Below, in pieces: positions 6,579 through 6,948 of a stretch of 6,948 nt of DNA. The number at the start of each line of letters is the position of its first letter. Position 1 is the stretch's first letter. Source of the stretch: Cellvibrionales bacterium (GTDB lineage: Bacteria; Pseudomonadota; Gammaproteobacteria; Pseudomonadales; UBA7434); the NCBI GenBank assembly GCA_018668095.1, contig JABIQF010000177.1:1-6948 (forward strand), given 5' to 3'. Made by a program: the position numbers and the translations under genes. The notes under the pieces were generated by a model that saw only the letters and a list, made by a program, of their open reading frames with translations, had not been told where the DNA came from and searched no databases.

Positions 6579-6596
6579 CGCGTTAAGGATAACGCG
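6579..6596. repeat. Perfect inverted repeat CGCGTTA-AGGA-TAACGCG
   Basis: Two 7-bp arms flank a 4-bp centre in the nadE-to-pilin gap, ending 55 bp before the pilin ATG. No T tract follows (ATGTCTTAC). It is either a short RNA hairpin in the pilin leader or an operator-like site. Similar copies were not found elsewhere in the window. Confidence 0.4.
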
Positions 6597-6637
6597 ATGT
6601 CTTACTCACATAAGCTATGGGTAAAAACTTTATGCAT

Positions 6638-6643
6638 AAGGAG
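6638..6643 (+). promoter_or_regulatory. Strong ribosome binding site AAGGAG that fixes the pilin-like start
   Basis: AAGGAG lies 8 nt before the ATG at 6652. It is the best Shine-Dalgarno in the window. It decides the start because no ATG, GTG or TTG codon exists in frame between that ATG and the prepilin cleavage site. Confidence 0.8.
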
Positions 6644-6651
6644 ATGCAATC

Positions 6652-6948
6652 ATGAACATAGGTGTCATTACTAGCGCTTTTATTAATACAGTCTTTATTA
6701 CTACCTCTACCCTTCTTCGCTATAAAAATAAAAAATCATCTCAACAAATCAGTAAAAAACCAACATTAGGCTTTACTCTGCTTGAGCTATTAATTACGAC
6801 CACCATCATTACACTTCTCATGAGTATGGCATTGCCGAGCTTTACCAAGTTATGGCAAAAGCAGCAAGCCGATGTTTATATTGAAACCTTGCAGCGCGCT
6901 ATGGCAACAGCGCGTTATCTCGCCATTACCAGTAGAGAAATAGTTTCA
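6652..6948 (+). CDS. FimT/GspH-like type IV (pseudo)pilin, 3' end cut by window edge
   Basis: Ninety-nine codons are present and the frame is open to the right edge. Residues 40-41 form a prepilin peptidase site, G|FTLLELLIT, with Glu at +5 of the mature protein, followed by a hydrophobic helix (ITTTIITLLMSMALPSF). This is the class III signal and N-methylation motif of type IV pilins and type II secretion pseudopilins. The segment after it (ETLQRAMATARYLAITSREIV) resembles the FimT/FimU/GspH pattern ALxxARseAixrg..V, so a minor pilin is the best guess. It would be inserted in the inner membrane, cleaved and methylated by PilD, and assembled into a pilus or pseudopilus. Oddly, the leader is 40 residues, with its own hydrophobic stretch (~4-22) and then a basic stretch, where most type IVa leaders have about 5-10. 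The exact subfamily cannot be fixed without the C-terminus. Confidence 0.8.
   Translation, partial: MNIGVITSAFINTVFITTSTLLRYKNKKSSQQISKKPTLGFTLLELLITTTIITLLMSMALPSFTKLWQKQQADVYIETLQRAMATARYLAITSREIVS

Noticed and set aside
6597..6674. Small 25-codon ORF (ATG at 6597) overlapping the start of the pilin-like gene
   Set aside because: It has no recognisable features, sits in another frame, and the strong ribosome site AAGGAG serves the ATG at 6652. Probably a chance ORF; a leader peptide role cannot be supported.
1..6948. Mobile element, CRISPR or defence/novel system
   Set aside because: No transposase, integrase, direct-repeat array, toxin-antitoxin pair or unknown conserved ORF is seen; the window is almost filled by known housekeeping genes.

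Overview
The window is a stretch of ordinary Gammaproteobacterial chromosome. Five recognisable housekeeping genes and the start of a type IV pilin-like gene cover most of it. ClpB, BamD, RluD, PgeF and ammonia-dependent NadE all resemble Enterobacteria/Pseudomonas proteins, as judged from remembered sequences. The moderate, slightly AT-leaning base composition and the pilin gene next door suggest a free-living aquatic or marine gammaproteobacterium. The genus cannot be fixed from the sequence.

Layout. On the minus strand, bases 1-2373 carry clpB, which runs off the left edge and lacks its last ~90 residues. Upstream of it, in the same direction, is bamD (2569-3471). The 195-bp gap between them holds a good sigma-32-type heat-shock promoter and a potential hairpin in the clpB leader. 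A 193-bp divergent intergenic region (3472-3664) separates bamD from the plus-strand pair rluD (3665-4744) and pgeF (4741-5535), which overlap by ATGA. After a 154-bp gap containing a 12-bp palindrome comes nadE (5690-6523). After a further 128-bp gap with two hairpins comes the 5' part of a FimT/GspH-type prepilin gene (6652 to the right edge).

How the genes relate. bamD supplies an outer-membrane biogenesis lipoprotein, rluD modifies 23S rRNA, pgeF is a nucleoside/peptidoglycan-editing enzyme, clpB is the heat-shock disaggregase and nadE makes NAD. They share a neighbourhood, not a pathway. The bamD/rluD/pgeF/clpB grouping is the one known from E. coli and Pseudomonas. There, however, clpB normally follows pgeF on the same strand, whereas here it lies behind bamD on the opposite strand and nadE follows pgeF. 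A pilin gene nearby recalls the P. aeruginosa comL-pil neighbourhood.

No novel defence, mobile or biosynthetic system is visible: no tRNA, rRNA, CRISPR, insertion sequence or integrase. The points worth a second look are local. They are a conserved internal translation start in clpB, a ~25-residue insertion in the second ClpB ATPase domain, several small RNA-hairpin or palindrome candidates in the intergenic regions, and an unusually long leader on the pilin-like protein.
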